Positions 31,101 through 42,494 are shown, counted from the stretch's first letter. The stretch is 64,000 bases of DNA from Psococerastis gibbosa (GCA_963971405.1 OZ020490.1:16827464-16891463); one strand, 5' to 3'. A program made the numbers and translations. The notes: generated from the letters alone by a model not told the origin.

Positions 31101-34100
31101 GTCTTCACGTGCTCGTTTGAAAACCGTTCGCGCACTTTTTATTCCCTCGGCTCGACGAGCAAATTTCATGTACTGAACATAGGCCTAAAACGGTTCAAAG
31201 TGGATTTTCAACATACAGTATGTATTTTAATTAACAATAATGCATGTCAAGACAGGCATTGCGAATAAAGCTTTAGTCCTTCATGGAATATAGTCCTAAG
31301 TAACTCCTAACCACTAAGCAACCTCAAGAACTCTACCAGTCTTCTTCTTCTGGCTCTACAACCCTTGATGAGGCAACACTCCTCCAGCCATCTCGGTTTT
31401 GTACAACACTCCACCATCTACGGACTCCCAACTCGCGAAGGTCAGTTTCCAGCTCATTCTTCCAGCTTTTTCAATGAAGTGGATAGGTTTAATACTCACT
31501 AATGTAGGTTCCGCATCAGGGATGTCAAGATACTTTGTGTAGATATGATGGACTTTGTCATACTTGTGACGACCCTCCTCGTAGTCGGCGTAAGCGAAGT
31601 GTAGCAGCATATTATTGTTAAGCACACCAGTTGTGGCCCTTTCAAAAATATTGGCCGCTTCATCGGAAAATAACCGAACTGCTGTAACATCCTGAAATTA
31701 AATAGGTTGATAATGCCTTTATTGAGCTTGGCTACTCTGGAACAGTGACAAAATGCATTGATTTGTCCCGAATCACCTCTGAAGGTAGCAGTTGCAATAG
31801 ATTTCTGATTGCATGGTGTGTATAGCTTCTTAGAAGTTTGACTATAAGTAATTGTAGTAGTAATAGTAGTTAGTTGGACTACAAGTATTAATCCAAGTAC
31901 TTTGCTTTTATTTGAATTAACGCGCGAGAACACGGTTGTCGGTGTATGTAGTTAAGGCGGCTATTCCACCTACCATTTGCCTCACTTGTGAAAGTGCTTG
32001 TGAAGCAGTGAATTTTGTCATTGACGTTTGTTTTGTTTTAAGGAGACTATTACGTAGATACTTAACTTACCTATTATAAATTAAGTTATAATATGGTAGC
32101 AGACAACATTAATAATATTATAACTTAGATAAGTTAAGTAACTACATAATAGTCTCCTTAAAACAAAACAAACGTCAATGACAAAATTCACTGCTTCACA
32201 GGCACTTTCACAAGTGAGGCAAATGGTCGGTGGAATAGCCACCGTAGCAGTTGCAACAGATTTCTGATTGCATGGTGTGTATAGCTCCTTAGAAGTTGGA
32301 CTATAAGTAATTGTAGTAGTAGGAGTTGGACTATAAGTATTAATTTAAATACTTTGCCTTCATTTGAATTAACGCGCGAGAACACGGTTGTTGGTGTGTG
32401 CAGTTAAAGATGTGTGTCATAATAATAAGACCGTTGACTTTAGCTGAGTTTGTCACTTGGTTGGTCAGTGTTGCTCTATATCTTCGTTGAGTCTAGTAAA
32501 ATACCTCATACAGTAAAGAGCCCAAGGGTTGCTGTATATAAGAATGAGTTAAAAGTTACAAAAAGAATAACGGTCATACTTGTATATTATTCTACCAATT
32601 AACTCTAACAATTATCTCTTATAATATGAGCATGCCACTAGCTTAGAGTATGTATCGGTGAGCTATTAACAAGTCTTTTCAACGAGACTCACCCCTTTCT
32701 CTTGTAGTACAATGGCACTTTGTTCGAGAAACTGCGCAGCCTCGTACCAAACATCAGAATGATGTCCTAAACAGAGTAGACATTGCTCAAATGCAAACAT
32801 GACTCTCCGCGTTACTAGCGAAGTGTCTTCAGACCGCAATGGGTTGCTCTTTTCCCAATTTATGTATTTTTTCCATAACTCGACCTAAAAACAGAAATTG
32901 AATACAGGGATAAATTCTTTATTTCCATGGCAAAAATTAATTTCAGCTTCTCTCTAGAAAATTCATAAAATCAAGATACTAAAAAATACAGCAGTACTGT
33001 TTGCCCGAATCCGAAAAAACAATACACATTTATTTGTTCTCTATTGAACCAAAAACATCAGCAGCCTGAGTATTCATAACCTGACTGAGATAGGCCTAAA
33101 ATCTTCCTTCTCTGGTTCTTACCTGACGAACTTCTTCAGGGTGTCCACTGGGAGGGACACTAGGAGCTTGCTTGTTGATTCCTCTCACCACAGCCTCATA
33201 TTCTTTGGCCACTCTACGAGCGTTCATGTAGTCTTTCGACCTCTCCATAGCCATTTTCTCAGCAATGATAGGGTTGATGTTTTGCTCGAACAGCATGTAG
33301 TCCTTCCACATTTGCTCGATTTGCACCATTGGATTGATGACAGCCCTTTGATAAACCTTCGGATAAAAATACGTGTAAAATAAGGAAGTGATCAGTGCCG
33401 AAATGAGTTTTTTTAGCGCCTTTAGGCCTAGGCGTTCAAATCTTAATCTCACTTTAAATGTCTCTTCTATTGAAGATTGGCGATCATCATGGCAAATTGA
33501 AACTTGGGGACAGCTGCCTTGAAAAGGGACGTCGTGCCCTTGCCAAACCACTTCCTCAGATTTTTTCAACCACGATATTCTTCTTCTGCCAGGAGCCTTC
33601 TCTCCTTCTATCTTCCCTTAGATTATTACATGCAGAAGGCGATGCCTTTTTTGGCATGTTTTGCCAAATTAATTGTTGAAATAAAAATAAACATTTGAAA
33701 TTAGGTATTCTTATTCATTATAATTTAATGTCTTAAGTTGCGGATCTGCTTGCCTATATGCTACGTATGGCCAGTTATCTCACGCAAATGGAATTTATTA
33801 GGGCCGCAAAACGCGCATTGGTTAGTATAACTTCCTCCTATCGACTGAAATTTGACATCATTGCTAGCTCAGAGTGAAAAGCTTTTTTTTTTTTAAATTG
33901 GGGTACAGGTGTTACCTGCGTGCACTTAAGCCTATTGTGCCCCCTACAACAAAGTATCTACATCACTTCCTCGAGGCCTATCTCCCTCAGGAGAGCCAGG
34001 ACCTTGAGGGGATTTAGAAACGGTAGGTCTTTTACATGTAACTGCAAGCTTCCCAAGCATGCTTCTCTTCTTCGTGCGATTGCATCGCAATGAAGGAGGA

Positions 34101-37100
34101 TATGCTCGGGGTCCTCCGCTCATTCATTGCAGAAATTGCATGCTCTAGACTCTGTGACACCTATGTTAGTCAGATGTCCATTCAAGTTGCAATGCCCAGA
34201 GGGGAATCCTGTGATCACACGCAGATGTCTCCTGTTCATATTAATGCATACTTGGGCTCTTTTGCGCTGGTGGCTTCCCAGGAGCATTTTGGCTTGCCGA
34301 AGGCCCGGCAATCAAATCAAAATACATTTCCAAAATACAGTTTACGTTTTTTGTTACTTTTCTCTATGGACTAGGCCCGTTTTAGGGCAATGATGTCCAG
34401 TATTCAGCCGCTTTGCGTGAAAAGCTTAGAGAGAAACTGAAAATTATACCTTTCGAATGGCGGTAATTTTCTGATTTTCGGCATATGAGCCCACCGCTTC
34501 AACGCTCTTAAGAAAGGTGACGTAGTCGCTCCAGATGATGAAGCTGTGCAGGTCCATTCCTATCTTGTCCAATGCAAAATCGTACGCTTGTGCCATCTTT
34601 TCCCTACAGAAAACAATATATACATTTGTAATAACAATCATTAATCTTCTGCAGCATGTTATTACACCCTTAGTTTAGCTTCCAACATCGTAGATAAAGC
34701 TATGGAAAATGGTGTCAGTTTTTCCAAATCCGGCTGCCAGTAAGTAATGTGACCCACCATCGCATGAGAAGTATCTGTAGTGAAGACAGGGCTGAACTGC
34801 CTTTAAGTACTTCTTATTGAGACTCCAAACGATGATGGGAAGCGGCCCTAACTCGACGGACGATTTCTTTTCTTAGTAGCCCACATGACTTGGAGAAAAA
34901 AGTTTTCAAAGAAGATAATATAATTACCAAAGTCCATTTTATTACCTGCCTGAATTATTCTCCAGTTGAGCTACATTGTAGCTAGAAATGACCATACCGT
35001 AGCCTCAGAACCTTTTGTGTTCCTGTAGTCTTACGTCTACACTGATGAGTTTCTTCTTCAGTAGGTAGACCCAATCTAATAATAGCCTACTCTTAACTGC
35101 TACGTTTCTAATGGAAAAGATGACCTCAAAGAAAAATTAAACGAAAGATACGATAAACGTGAGATGTTTAGGCTTTTCGTAACTTAAGTCTTGCATGTGT
35201 ACAGAACATTTATCCGTTAGATATGGGATTACCAGCCTAATAGAAAAAAAATGATTGTCTATCAGAGAAGACAAGGATAAGCGTACACCGCCCGTCATCA
35301 CTGTTTAAAAAAATGCGACAAAAATGTCATTAATTCATCTATCGTGAGAAATTAAATAAAGCTGACAAAAATCTCGAGCTTCAAATAATCCTCGAATCAG
35401 ATAAATTATAGCACCTCGATACACCGGTACTCAACCCATGCCACAGACTTATACATTTAAATTAAACATAAACAGCCCCACAGCTTTTGCAATAACTGTT
35501 GGTTCCTAAAATAATGTAGCCATTGGTACAGGTACTGAATTAAAGTTCAAATATACGTTCAAACTGCATCACTTTTAATGCACAACACTGATTAATTTAT
35601 AAAACTAAAAAACTTTTTTAGGCGCTAAGTCTAGAATGGCGCCAGTTTCAATTTCGGATTATAGGCTAGATTGTAGCTGGGAAAACTAAGTATAGTTTCA
35701 GTAATATAGCACTACTATGAATTACAAAGAAATCCGTCCGTCCGAAATCTACAGTTCCCAAAAAAGACAATAGATTCAAATCAACTCCGAGCTGCAACTG
35801 GTTTACTTCTAGACCTCTCGCTCAAGAGAAATAAAAATAAAACGCACTTGTAGGATGGCAATGAAGCTTTGGTCTCGCGAACATACTGCAGGTAGAGCTT
35901 CCATAGATCAATGTTGAGGATTTTGATAAGACATCGTTGGAATAGCTGGAAATGATAACATAAAAAACATACCATGTGCAACATGTTTCACTCATATAAC
36001 AAACATAATATAGCTAGTAATAATCATAATAACCTGTGTTATGCGAACTAATAGGTAATGGTTAACTGTTCACTCTGTGGAGAGTTTCTTGAGGCTGGAT
36101 TGATAAATAGTTGCTCTAACCTTGATGTAATTTTTAAAAATATGCGCAGGTATAATTTGTTTGTAGACTACTGTTTTTTATGACATGGCGATGCCGATAG
36201 AATATCTCTACTGCAAATGGTCGTATTTTAAAAATGGCAAATACACATATCTTATTTTAGTTAGATTGCTATCAAGACAAGTCGTCATGTCCTTAAAATG
36301 TTAAAGTTATACTTTATGCAACCTATGGCGTGAATCTGTATATTAACTTGAGGCACCCTAAGAGCAGACTCTTTCACCTCAGGGAGAAGAGGAGTTGACT
36401 GACAGGGTGGACTTCCTGATTATAGTGGATTCCGAACCACTTGGGGAACTTAGTAAAGTCAGATGATTAATTCGGAGGTGACCAGGATTCGACACGCACT
36501 TAGACTGACTGGTATAGTCTCAGCGCTTTATCAGGTCCCACCTTGTTTCCCTGCCAACGCTGTGCACACTACCAAGTTTGCCACAGTTTGGAACATGCGT
36601 GACAAAGCTAGATAGGAGTAACTCGACGTTATGCCCGTCTTCCACGAACGGTGTTACTAAGTATTCCAGGCGTTGTCTCCTCACCGCTGGTCATCCGATG
36701 AGTAGATGTGACTTCTTCTTCTCAAAGGTGTCTCCATGATGTATCTTCTCAATTGGTAGCGTGAATACCTGCTAGAAGCTTCGTAGGTGGCTCATAACCT
36801 ATTAAGCCTGCTAACACTGATGTAAGACTATTCCTGCTCAGTTATGACAGTTTCTTCATCTAAGAGGGACATGACTGTTGCAATATTGGATAAAACTATG
36901 GCATTATTATTCCAGGAAGCTACAAATTTTCTTCTTCCTTACCCTTCTTTTCATCAGGGAAAATGCTATTGACAGTACATTTTCAGGGTACAGTTTTCGA
37001 GCCTTTTCTAGCAAGGGAATCTACCACCTTCGGTGACAAGGTGGTAGTGTGCTTTGACTAAGTAATAAAGACAAGCTAAACCAATGTCATTAGTAATATT

Positions 37101-40100
37101 ACGAATTGATTTACTTTTCATGTAAATTAAAAAAATAAGTCTTATGAAACAAGCTTTGACATGCATGTAGCTCGTAGAGCATTTTAATGTGTCTAAGATA
37201 CCATTCTTATTTATCCTTTTTCGTACGCAGATGGTGCTAATCGACCGCCTGACATTTAATTCCGAAGAGCAATTGGATGCTAAGTTGTACCCTAACCCTA
37301 AGTATTCTTAATTTCCCATTGTCAGGCGGATGATTGGAGTCGTCCTTATCAGTGCCCCAATTTAAATGGTTTGATAATGAATGATCCTGCAATATTTAAT
37401 GACATCAGGCTCATGTGGGTCAGTAAAGATGCTCTAAGACCCGGCCCCACTGCCACTTGAATAGGAACACTGGATACTGCATGGCGCAGTATTCCTTACC
37501 AAGTTTTTTCAAACGATGATGAGAGCCACCCCAATTTAACGACACTACTTGCATGTAACGCAACATGACAGTAGCCTGGTTAAAAAATTTCATATTTTTG
37601 GCATACCAGGAACCCAGGAGATCAGTGACTTCTCGTTGGCGACACCATGGCTATTTTTGGATATTGCAACTCAGAACTGCCAGTTGCCTTAATTGACGGT
37701 TAATCGGACTCAATTCCAAGGAGCACTAGGTTTGTTTAAACCATACTATACAATGAGGTGCTATTGACGACTAGACGTTCAAAATTTCATTTATGTCTTA
37801 GGTTTTAATTTCTAATGCAAAGTTAGCCTCAAATCGCAAAATCAGACTACTTTCCAACAGGAACAAATAAAGCGTCCAATCCTGATTGTAACAACATAGT
37901 ACTACATAGTACAACCGAATTGGCGATAGACATCTTGAAATTAAATACTAAACAAGTAATTAACAAATAATTTCAAGCCATTCTTAGTTGAAGGAGGCTT
38001 TTCCAAATAGCCTATTGCAAAGTTATCAATCAGGCAGTCCCATTCTTACTTTCTAATAATAATTGTAGACACTGACCAATTAAAGGTAAGAAATCTCAGG
38101 AATGGACATTTCGAGAACACATTTGAAGCAGCGTTGCACATTGGAGTACACTACGGTTTTTTATTTATTTATATAAAGTCGATTTTCACAAGAAATAAGG
38201 ATAGTAAAGCTGTCAAAAATATTTATTAAATTAGCAGAAATGCTCCTTTATATTTCGATGCATGACATGTGACCTTCACTAATACCAATGGGCCACAGTT
38301 CATGAACTCCTTCCTCGGGACTACCACGCCAATCGATTTTTTAACAAATCATATACAATAATTTTGGCCAATCTCTGTTAGAAAGAGATACCTTATAACA
38401 AAATTCTCAGAAAAATTTCTTCTGTTCGTCCTGATATTATTGACAGTACAATTGTTATTTAATGAGATATTTTTTGTTTAAAGTTGTAAGCCATATCCAC
38501 CTTTCGATTGAGGGGGTGAGCTTTGTATTCAAACCTACTTCATATTAAGTCCACATTCTTTCTTGTCAACACCAACACATAGGGTCGGTGCACAAACGCG
38601 TTATTCTGCTGCTGCACAGGGCCATAGAAGTGATACCACCCCAAAGTAAGCTTACTTTTTATTAATAAGAGAAAGTGAAAATATAACGTCAAAGTATATT
38701 CCAAAAATGTCCACACCAAGATTTCAATGTAATTGTTTCAAATGAAAACAGGGCAGAGAAGTAAATTATATGAATTCATATATTGAAAGACTATAAAGAA
38801 GAATATGGCAATAAAACCATAAGTCTTTCAAATATTTTTCTGTATTTAGTAAGATACAATAATTAAGTGAGAAGTAAGCAATTTCGGTTGTCACTATGTT
38901 AATATTAACCAAGGCTGCAATAAGAAAGCTCAAAACAAACAATTTACAGAGCTACAAACCAATAGTAATAGTGTACAATATATTTATTGTGATATTATGC
39001 TATATATTTTACAAACAATAAATAGCATTATTGGTAATAACTAATAATAAGATATCGATGTGTCTGGACAGAACTGATGACCAAGCAAACGGGATTGTAG
39101 TTGATTGAGTTAGACTAGTATTTGGAAAATTTAACAATTTTTCAAATGATCCGGAATGATCCGCAGACAAAGCCCAAAATGCAAGTTAAGGAGTGTCTTT
39201 ATAGTACTATTACATAAATTTCAAAATATTATGAAAACAACCGAAAAGGCTATACTCCTTTTGCTTAAAAAATAACATACCTTTTCAACTTTTTCAAAAT
39301 TTCGACTTTTCATCTGAAACGAAAGATAGCTTACATTATCGGAGGTGACCAGGACTCGACACGCACTAACAGCCATCATGCTGATCTTTTGATCCAAATT
39401 AATGCAATAGACTGTTTGTTATGGCGGTGTTTCCACCGACCTCTCATTGCAGAATGCAAATGACATTGAATTTTTCTTTTTATAGAAATCTATTAAAATG
39501 TTTGTACTTAACATATCCCATGACGCCATTTTTTAATTTTAGTTTGTTTGTGATTTTACTCTATGATCATTGATCAATTTCAACTATGGCATAGAGTAAA
39601 ACAAAAATTTCCGTCAATGTCATTTGCATTTGCAATGAGTGGTCGGTGGAAACCCCGCCTTTATGTAAACATCTCATTGCTGTTATAGCTATTATTGTAT
39701 GTCTGATTGTCTGGTAGCTATTGGAACTAATTTCTTAGGCTGGAGCTTGTTAAATCAAGCATACAACCAGGACCGCCATAATTAATTTCTAACATCCTAA
39801 AAGGTTAATGCTAGTAAATCAAAAATCTAATTCAAAATGTGGCAATTGCCAAACTTGTTTAATGGTGTAAGTTACAGTAGCTTTTTTTGCACTAAATTAA
39901 ATACCAAGTCCGGCAAAATATATTTTCCATCTGTTTAATTAACCACTGCTCAAAAGTTCAGTTGAAATGCGAATAGGACTGGCAGATGAACCTCGCTCTA
40001 TGCACAACACACTACGGCCCATATAATTTTCCTATTATATTAGTAAATAATTCATTACCTCTTGTTCGATATAAATTCTCCAGAAACGACCGCATGTTGG

Positions 40101-40717
40101 AAATGATGTTACCAATTGCTCAAAAAACGGCCGCACCTCTCTAATACTTCGAACAGTGGACTCGCGAATCAGGAAATTCCATGCTTCTAAGTCATATGCA
40201 TCATCTTCAATGGCTTTCTGCGATTTATCCAACTTCTCGCTCCCCCACTCCTACGTGAAAAGAACAAGTGTAAAAAATTGAGCCCATGACATTAGGGGTG
40301 AATTTTGGGAAGATTATTTCCCTATGATAGCCGATTGGACTAATCATGAATTCCTGATCGGTCGAGGTGAGCTGATCCACTCTAGTTTCGTTGGCGAAGG
40401 AGCTTATGGTCTCCATCGCAGTTTGGAGTCGACTGCAGCCAAGGTTGTGCTTCTTTATGGCCCTTAAAGAGAATAACCAATTATCTATTGACAGCTACTG
40501 CATGTGGAAATGGGTGATAAGGTGAAAAATATGATCTTTATTCTTTCTCTGGCAAATGGCAATGCTTATTAAAACTTTCTCATAGTCATAGCATAGGCGC
40601 TAAACCTCACCGGTAGCGGCCATATGTAAATGCACCGAGCAAAAACGTAAACAATAAAAATTAATTATAAGATATTGAGCTAAAATACACTACCACATGA
40701 ATCCTATCATCATCCAT
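27918..40717 (-). CDS. Cstf3: Cleavage stimulation factor subunit 3 (CstF-77, Suppressor-of-forked), gene span
   Basis: HAT-repeat scaffold of the CstF complex, which binds the GU-rich element downstream of poly(A) sites in the nucleus. Thirteen coding exons join in phase into 712 residues plus stop, close to the 717 of human CSTF3: 40717-40694, 40250-40059, 39313-39281, 35945-35848, 34603-34450, 33356-33123, 32884-32693, 31691-31500, 31184-30938, 30622-30367, 29776-29635, 29087-28919, 28123-27918. Recognisable blocks: [128 protein letters not shown], the Pro-rich [12 protein letters not shown] hinge and a basic/acidic tail ending [13 protein letters not shown]. The first 8 codons are inferred from phase, a donor and a good start context. 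Confidence 0.95.
28277..28557 (+). mobile_element. SINE family C with 12-15 bp target duplication
   Basis: Full copy in a CstF-77 intron, antisense to the gene. TACTCATTTTTTGAC occurs at 28262-28276 and again at 28558-28572; the first TAC of the second copy could be the tail. Confidence 0.92.
28919..29087 (-). CDS. Cstf3: CstF-77 Pro-rich hinge exon
   Basis: Acceptor TTTTAG, donor GTAAGT. Encodes [12 protein letters not shown] and [18 protein letters not shown], the segment that contacts CstF-64 in the family. Confidence 0.93.
29343..29533 (-). mobile_element. SINE family B
   Basis: Minus orientation: tRNA-like head with GGTTGTTGGTTCGAGTCCC, body with CTAACTCCGCCAGGTAGGC and a TTATTTATTTAC tail, in a CstF-77 intron, same sense as the gene. 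Confidence 0.7.
29635..29776 (-). CDS. Cstf3: CstF-77 exon (post-HAT linker)
   Basis: Acceptor TTTGCAG, donor GTATGC. Encodes a less conserved linker ending [13 protein letters not shown], aligned with the QQMIPFQPR segment of human CSTF3. Confidence 0.85.
29976..30219. mobile_element. Fold-back MITE, GGCGG family
   Basis: Ends GGCGGAAATTCCACCAGCGA and inverse; central module TTATAACTTAATTTATAATA. Left flank TAA, right flank TGA. Close relative of 56436-56698. Confidence 0.82.
30367..30622 (-). CDS. Cstf3: CstF-77 exon (last HAT repeats)
   Basis: Acceptor TTGCAG, donor GTAAGT. Encodes [38 protein letters not shown] and [17 protein letters not shown]. Confidence 0.96.
30645..30890 (+). repeat. 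Interspersed repeat R5
   Basis: AAAGCTATTAAGATG, TGCGGTTCTGTTGTCAGCC, CTGTTGAATAATGTTCAT and AGCTCATGGGTAGGCG align with the other R5 copies. Confidence 0.6.
30938..31184 (-). CDS. Cstf3: CstF-77 exon (HAT-C)
   Basis: Acceptor GTTTTAG, chosen over a TTCAG 12 nt inside because only the former keeps the [10 protein letters not shown] homology. Donor GTATGT. Encodes [40 protein letters not shown] and YIDYLSHLN. Confidence 0.93.
31335..31470 (-). mobile_element. LINE C-terminal relic, RTE-like
   Basis: One minus frame reads [20 protein letters not shown] followed by RDGWRS, a common end of insect LINE ORF2 proteins. Short, truncated. Confidence 0.45.
31500..31691 (-). CDS. Cstf3: CstF-77 exon (HAT repeats)
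   Basis: Acceptor TTTCAG, donor GTGAGT. Encodes [15 protein letters not shown] and [20 protein letters not shown]. Confidence 0.95.
31785..32406. repeat. Direct duplication of about 165 bp flanking a MITE
   Basis: 31785-31955 and 32243-32406 share GATTTCTGATTGCATGGTGT, CTATAAGTAATTGTAGTAG and GAATTAACGCGCGAGAACAC. Between them sits the fold-back element 31956-32243. All within one CstF-77 intron. Confidence 0.8.
31956..32243. mobile_element. Fold-back MITE, GGCGG family
   Basis: Ends GGCGGCTATTCCACCTACCA and GGTCGGTGGAATAGCC. Arms include AAACGTCAATGACAAAATTC and the AT-rich module with GGTAGCAGACA. Left flank TAA; the right end is slightly eroded. Confidence 0.82.
32693..32884 (-). CDS. 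Cstf3: CstF-77 exon (HAT repeats)
   Basis: Acceptor TTTTTAG, donor GTGAGT, phase 0 both ends. Encodes [40 protein letters not shown]. Confidence 0.96.
33123..33356 (-). CDS. Cstf3: CstF-77 exon (HAT-N/HAT-C)
   Basis: Acceptor ATCCGAAG, donor GTAAGA. Encodes [20 protein letters not shown] and [20 protein letters not shown]. Confidence 0.95.
33885..34416 (-). mobile_element. 5'-truncated LINE insertion with 11-bp duplication
   Basis: Exact GTGAAAAGCTT at 33874-33884 and 34417-34427. On the minus strand the insert ends in poly(A) next to the first copy and encodes [18 protein letters not shown] and a CNFC..EHILLHC knuckle broken by a stop. The 5' quarter (34330-34416) is not recognised and could be another element carried along. 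Confidence 0.85.
34450..34603 (-). CDS. Cstf3: CstF-77 exon (HAT-N)
   Basis: Acceptor CTGTAG, donor GTATAA. Encodes [40 protein letters not shown]. Confidence 0.96.
34604..35847. other. CstF-77 intron, nothing recognised
   Basis: No exon, repeat family or RNA gene was recognised in this stretch. Confidence 0.45.
35848..35945 (-). CDS. Cstf3: CstF-77 exon (HAT-N)
   Basis: Acceptor TTCCAG, donor GTGCGT, leaves phase 2. Encodes [20 protein letters not shown] and [13 protein letters not shown]. Confidence 0.96.
35946..39280. other. Large CstF-77 intron
   Basis: A 3.3 kb intron. It holds a diverged family C SINE (36345-36605, minus), a copy of the 22090 repeat (38200-38470) and otherwise unrecognised AT-rich DNA. 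No long ORF. Confidence 0.5.
36345..36605 (-). mobile_element. SINE family C, longer subfamily
   Basis: Minus strand reads AACTTGGTAGTGTGCACAG, GATAAAGCGCTGAGAC, CAAGTGGTTCGGAATCCAC and CCCTGAGGTGAAAGAGTCTG, matching the 18090 copy. Confidence 0.65.
39281..39313 (-). CDS. Cstf3: CstF-77 33-bp microexon
   Basis: Acceptor GTTTCAG, donor GTATGT. Encodes [11 protein letters not shown], which fills exactly the gap between IEQE and LFQRCL and aligns with the KAKNYDKVEK segment of human CSTF3. Confidence 0.93.
39423..39659. mobile_element. Stand-alone inner MITE module
   Basis: Only the inner part of the composite elements: ends GGCGGTGTTTCCACCGACCT and inverse, with the MASWDML-type interior in reverse. 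Flanks TAT and TTT are not a clean duplication. Shows that the inner module can exist without the outer arms. Confidence 0.8.
40059..40250 (-). CDS. Cstf3: CstF-77 second coding exon
   Basis: Acceptor CACGTAG, donor GTAATG. Encodes [19 protein letters not shown] and [15 protein letters not shown], the start of the HAT domain. Confidence 0.95.
40694..40717 (-). CDS. Cstf3: CstF-77 first coding exon (8 codons)
   Basis: ATG at 40717-40715 in good context (AAGATGG), encodes MDDDRIHV, donor GTAGTG, phase 0 as required by the next exon. The resulting N-terminus has the family's usual spacing to YDLxAW. Inferred; a start within the next exon is unlikely because it lacks an ATG. Confidence 0.7.
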
Positions 40718-40840
40718 CTTCTAGTATGAAAGAAAATTGAACAAAAAGGGAAACTTCTTAAAGCTATAAGCCCATGGTGAAAATAAAAATTTGAACAATG
40801 AAGAATCAAGAATGATTAATGAACACTCAAAATAAAAAAT

Positions 40841-41044
40841 ATGAAATGGACGACCCGACGACACAACAACGACAGTACAGACCCAAAAAGAAACAAAATA
40901 CGAATACTAGCTTCAGCCTTCAAATGTGTCACGAATAAAATAAAAATAATTATAATTTTACTACTATTTTATCTTGCCTTACTTATATTTTATGTAATAG
41001 CTAAAAAAATCACAGAATGTAATAATATTATTAAAAAATTCTAA
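40841..41044 (+). CDS. Small ORF with a membrane segment, divergent from CstF-77
   Basis: 67 codons from ATG. The centre is strongly hydrophobic (IIIILLLFYLALLIFYVIA) with basic residues before it and KK after it, like a single-span micropeptide. It starts 124 bp from the CstF-77 ATG on the opposite strand. No family is recognised and AT-rich DNA easily yields such hydrophobic runs, so it may be spurious. Confidence 0.15.
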   Translation: MKWTTRRHNNDSTDPKRNKIRILASAFKCVTNKIKIIIILLLFYLALLIFYVIAKKITECNNIIKKF

Positions 41045-41049
41045 AATGT

Positions 41050-42490
41050 GGGCCAGTGGGCCCTGAAAAATGGACTTGTTCGCTCACCAACGCAACAATA
41101 TGGCGGAAAGCATCTCTACTAAAAAGTGAAAGTGTTTTTAAAGTGCCAGTAAATTCAAATATTTTTTAAAAGCGTTTTGTTCAACAACCAAGTTTTAATA
41201 TTGCAGCAAGAAGATGAAGGCGACAGGAATTTTAGAAAGTGTCATCAAAGTTGTTGAGTGCCAATAATTTGATATTCACATTTACTTCCGTAAGTACTAC
41301 TACAAGCCTTTCATTGCTGAGTTTGCCGTATGTTTCTTATTATTTATTAACATTATTGTGTAGCCAAAATTATTATTAATTTGTATGTTTCCTTATAAGC
41401 GGAACCATTTATAAAAATTTCCCTTGATTGTCAATAATTCTAAATTAAAATCAGTGCGACCTGTTTGTTATCGCTGTACGATAACAATGATCAGATATCA
41501 TTGTCACTTTCGGCGCATCCTTAATGTCATTGTCTCATTGCCCAAGGATTGCAATATAAGAGTCTGCCGCTTGGTAAGTAAGTCAGTGATTTCCACAGAT
41601 TTAGAAGCCTCGTTTAGCTAAAAAGCGATCTTCATATTTTGGGTCACAATTGTAAATAAAAGTAAGCTTATGTGCTTTGGAAAATATAAGACCAAATCTG
41701 CTGGTTCTTGAAAACTTTCTGAATTGCCATTTACGTAAATCCACATGGAAAGGGGTAAAGGTCTAGTTAAGCTACCCCTAATAAAGCAACAAAATTTGGA
41801 TACACATTTACCTATCGTTAATTTAGTTTAAGTGAAACCCATTTCTGAAAGAATTAAAGGTCGGAGAATCATAGTTAGTTACTTATAGCCCATTTTATAT
41901 CGAATTTTTGCATTGGCCAGTATGTATAGGCGGATATTGCCTATGAGAAATTTTATGGAAGGAATATGTTAGAGACATGCAAATAAATCAACCCATGCTG
42001 AAAATATAAATAAATAAGTTTGCCAATGGGCCGTTTGCCTTCCATTTTAAATGAATTTTCATCCGACGTTTTGTTCCGCGGGGTAGCTTAACTAGACCTT
42101 TATACCTGGAAAGGTCATCACAGATTGAAACCACTTATGACTCTTGTCGTTCCGATCAAAACATTCCGATAATCTGCGACAAAAAAACGAGTGTAAAAAA
42201 TAATCAGAAAATATTTTTTCTCATTCTTTAGTTGCTACTTTGCTGTAGCTGTAGCTCAACATGTTTATTGACAAATTACTTGTGTAACAACTAAACAAAC
42301 TACCGACACAAAATGCTGATAATTCCTACATTCCATATTGTAAGTAATTCTCCCTAGAATTTAGACATTAGACGTACCGTATTTACTGGCCATTATTTTG
42401 GAGCAAGTAAACTACAAATAATATTAGTTAAAATATTATGTATTTTTAAAAATAGTCATGTCAGGTTTGGTGTGAACGTTAGGCACTGCT
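41050..42490. other. Intergenic stretch upstream of CstF-77
   Basis: Presumably includes the CstF-77 promoter and 5' UTR (GC-richer patch near 41080-41110). No further exon confirmed. Confidence 0.4.
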
Positions 42491-42494
42491 GCAT

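Noticed and set aside
27918-40717. First impression of a PRPF39-type splicing factor (also a HAT-repeat protein)
   Set aside because: Block order and the C-terminus ([25 protein letters not shown]) fit CstF-77 over its whole length.
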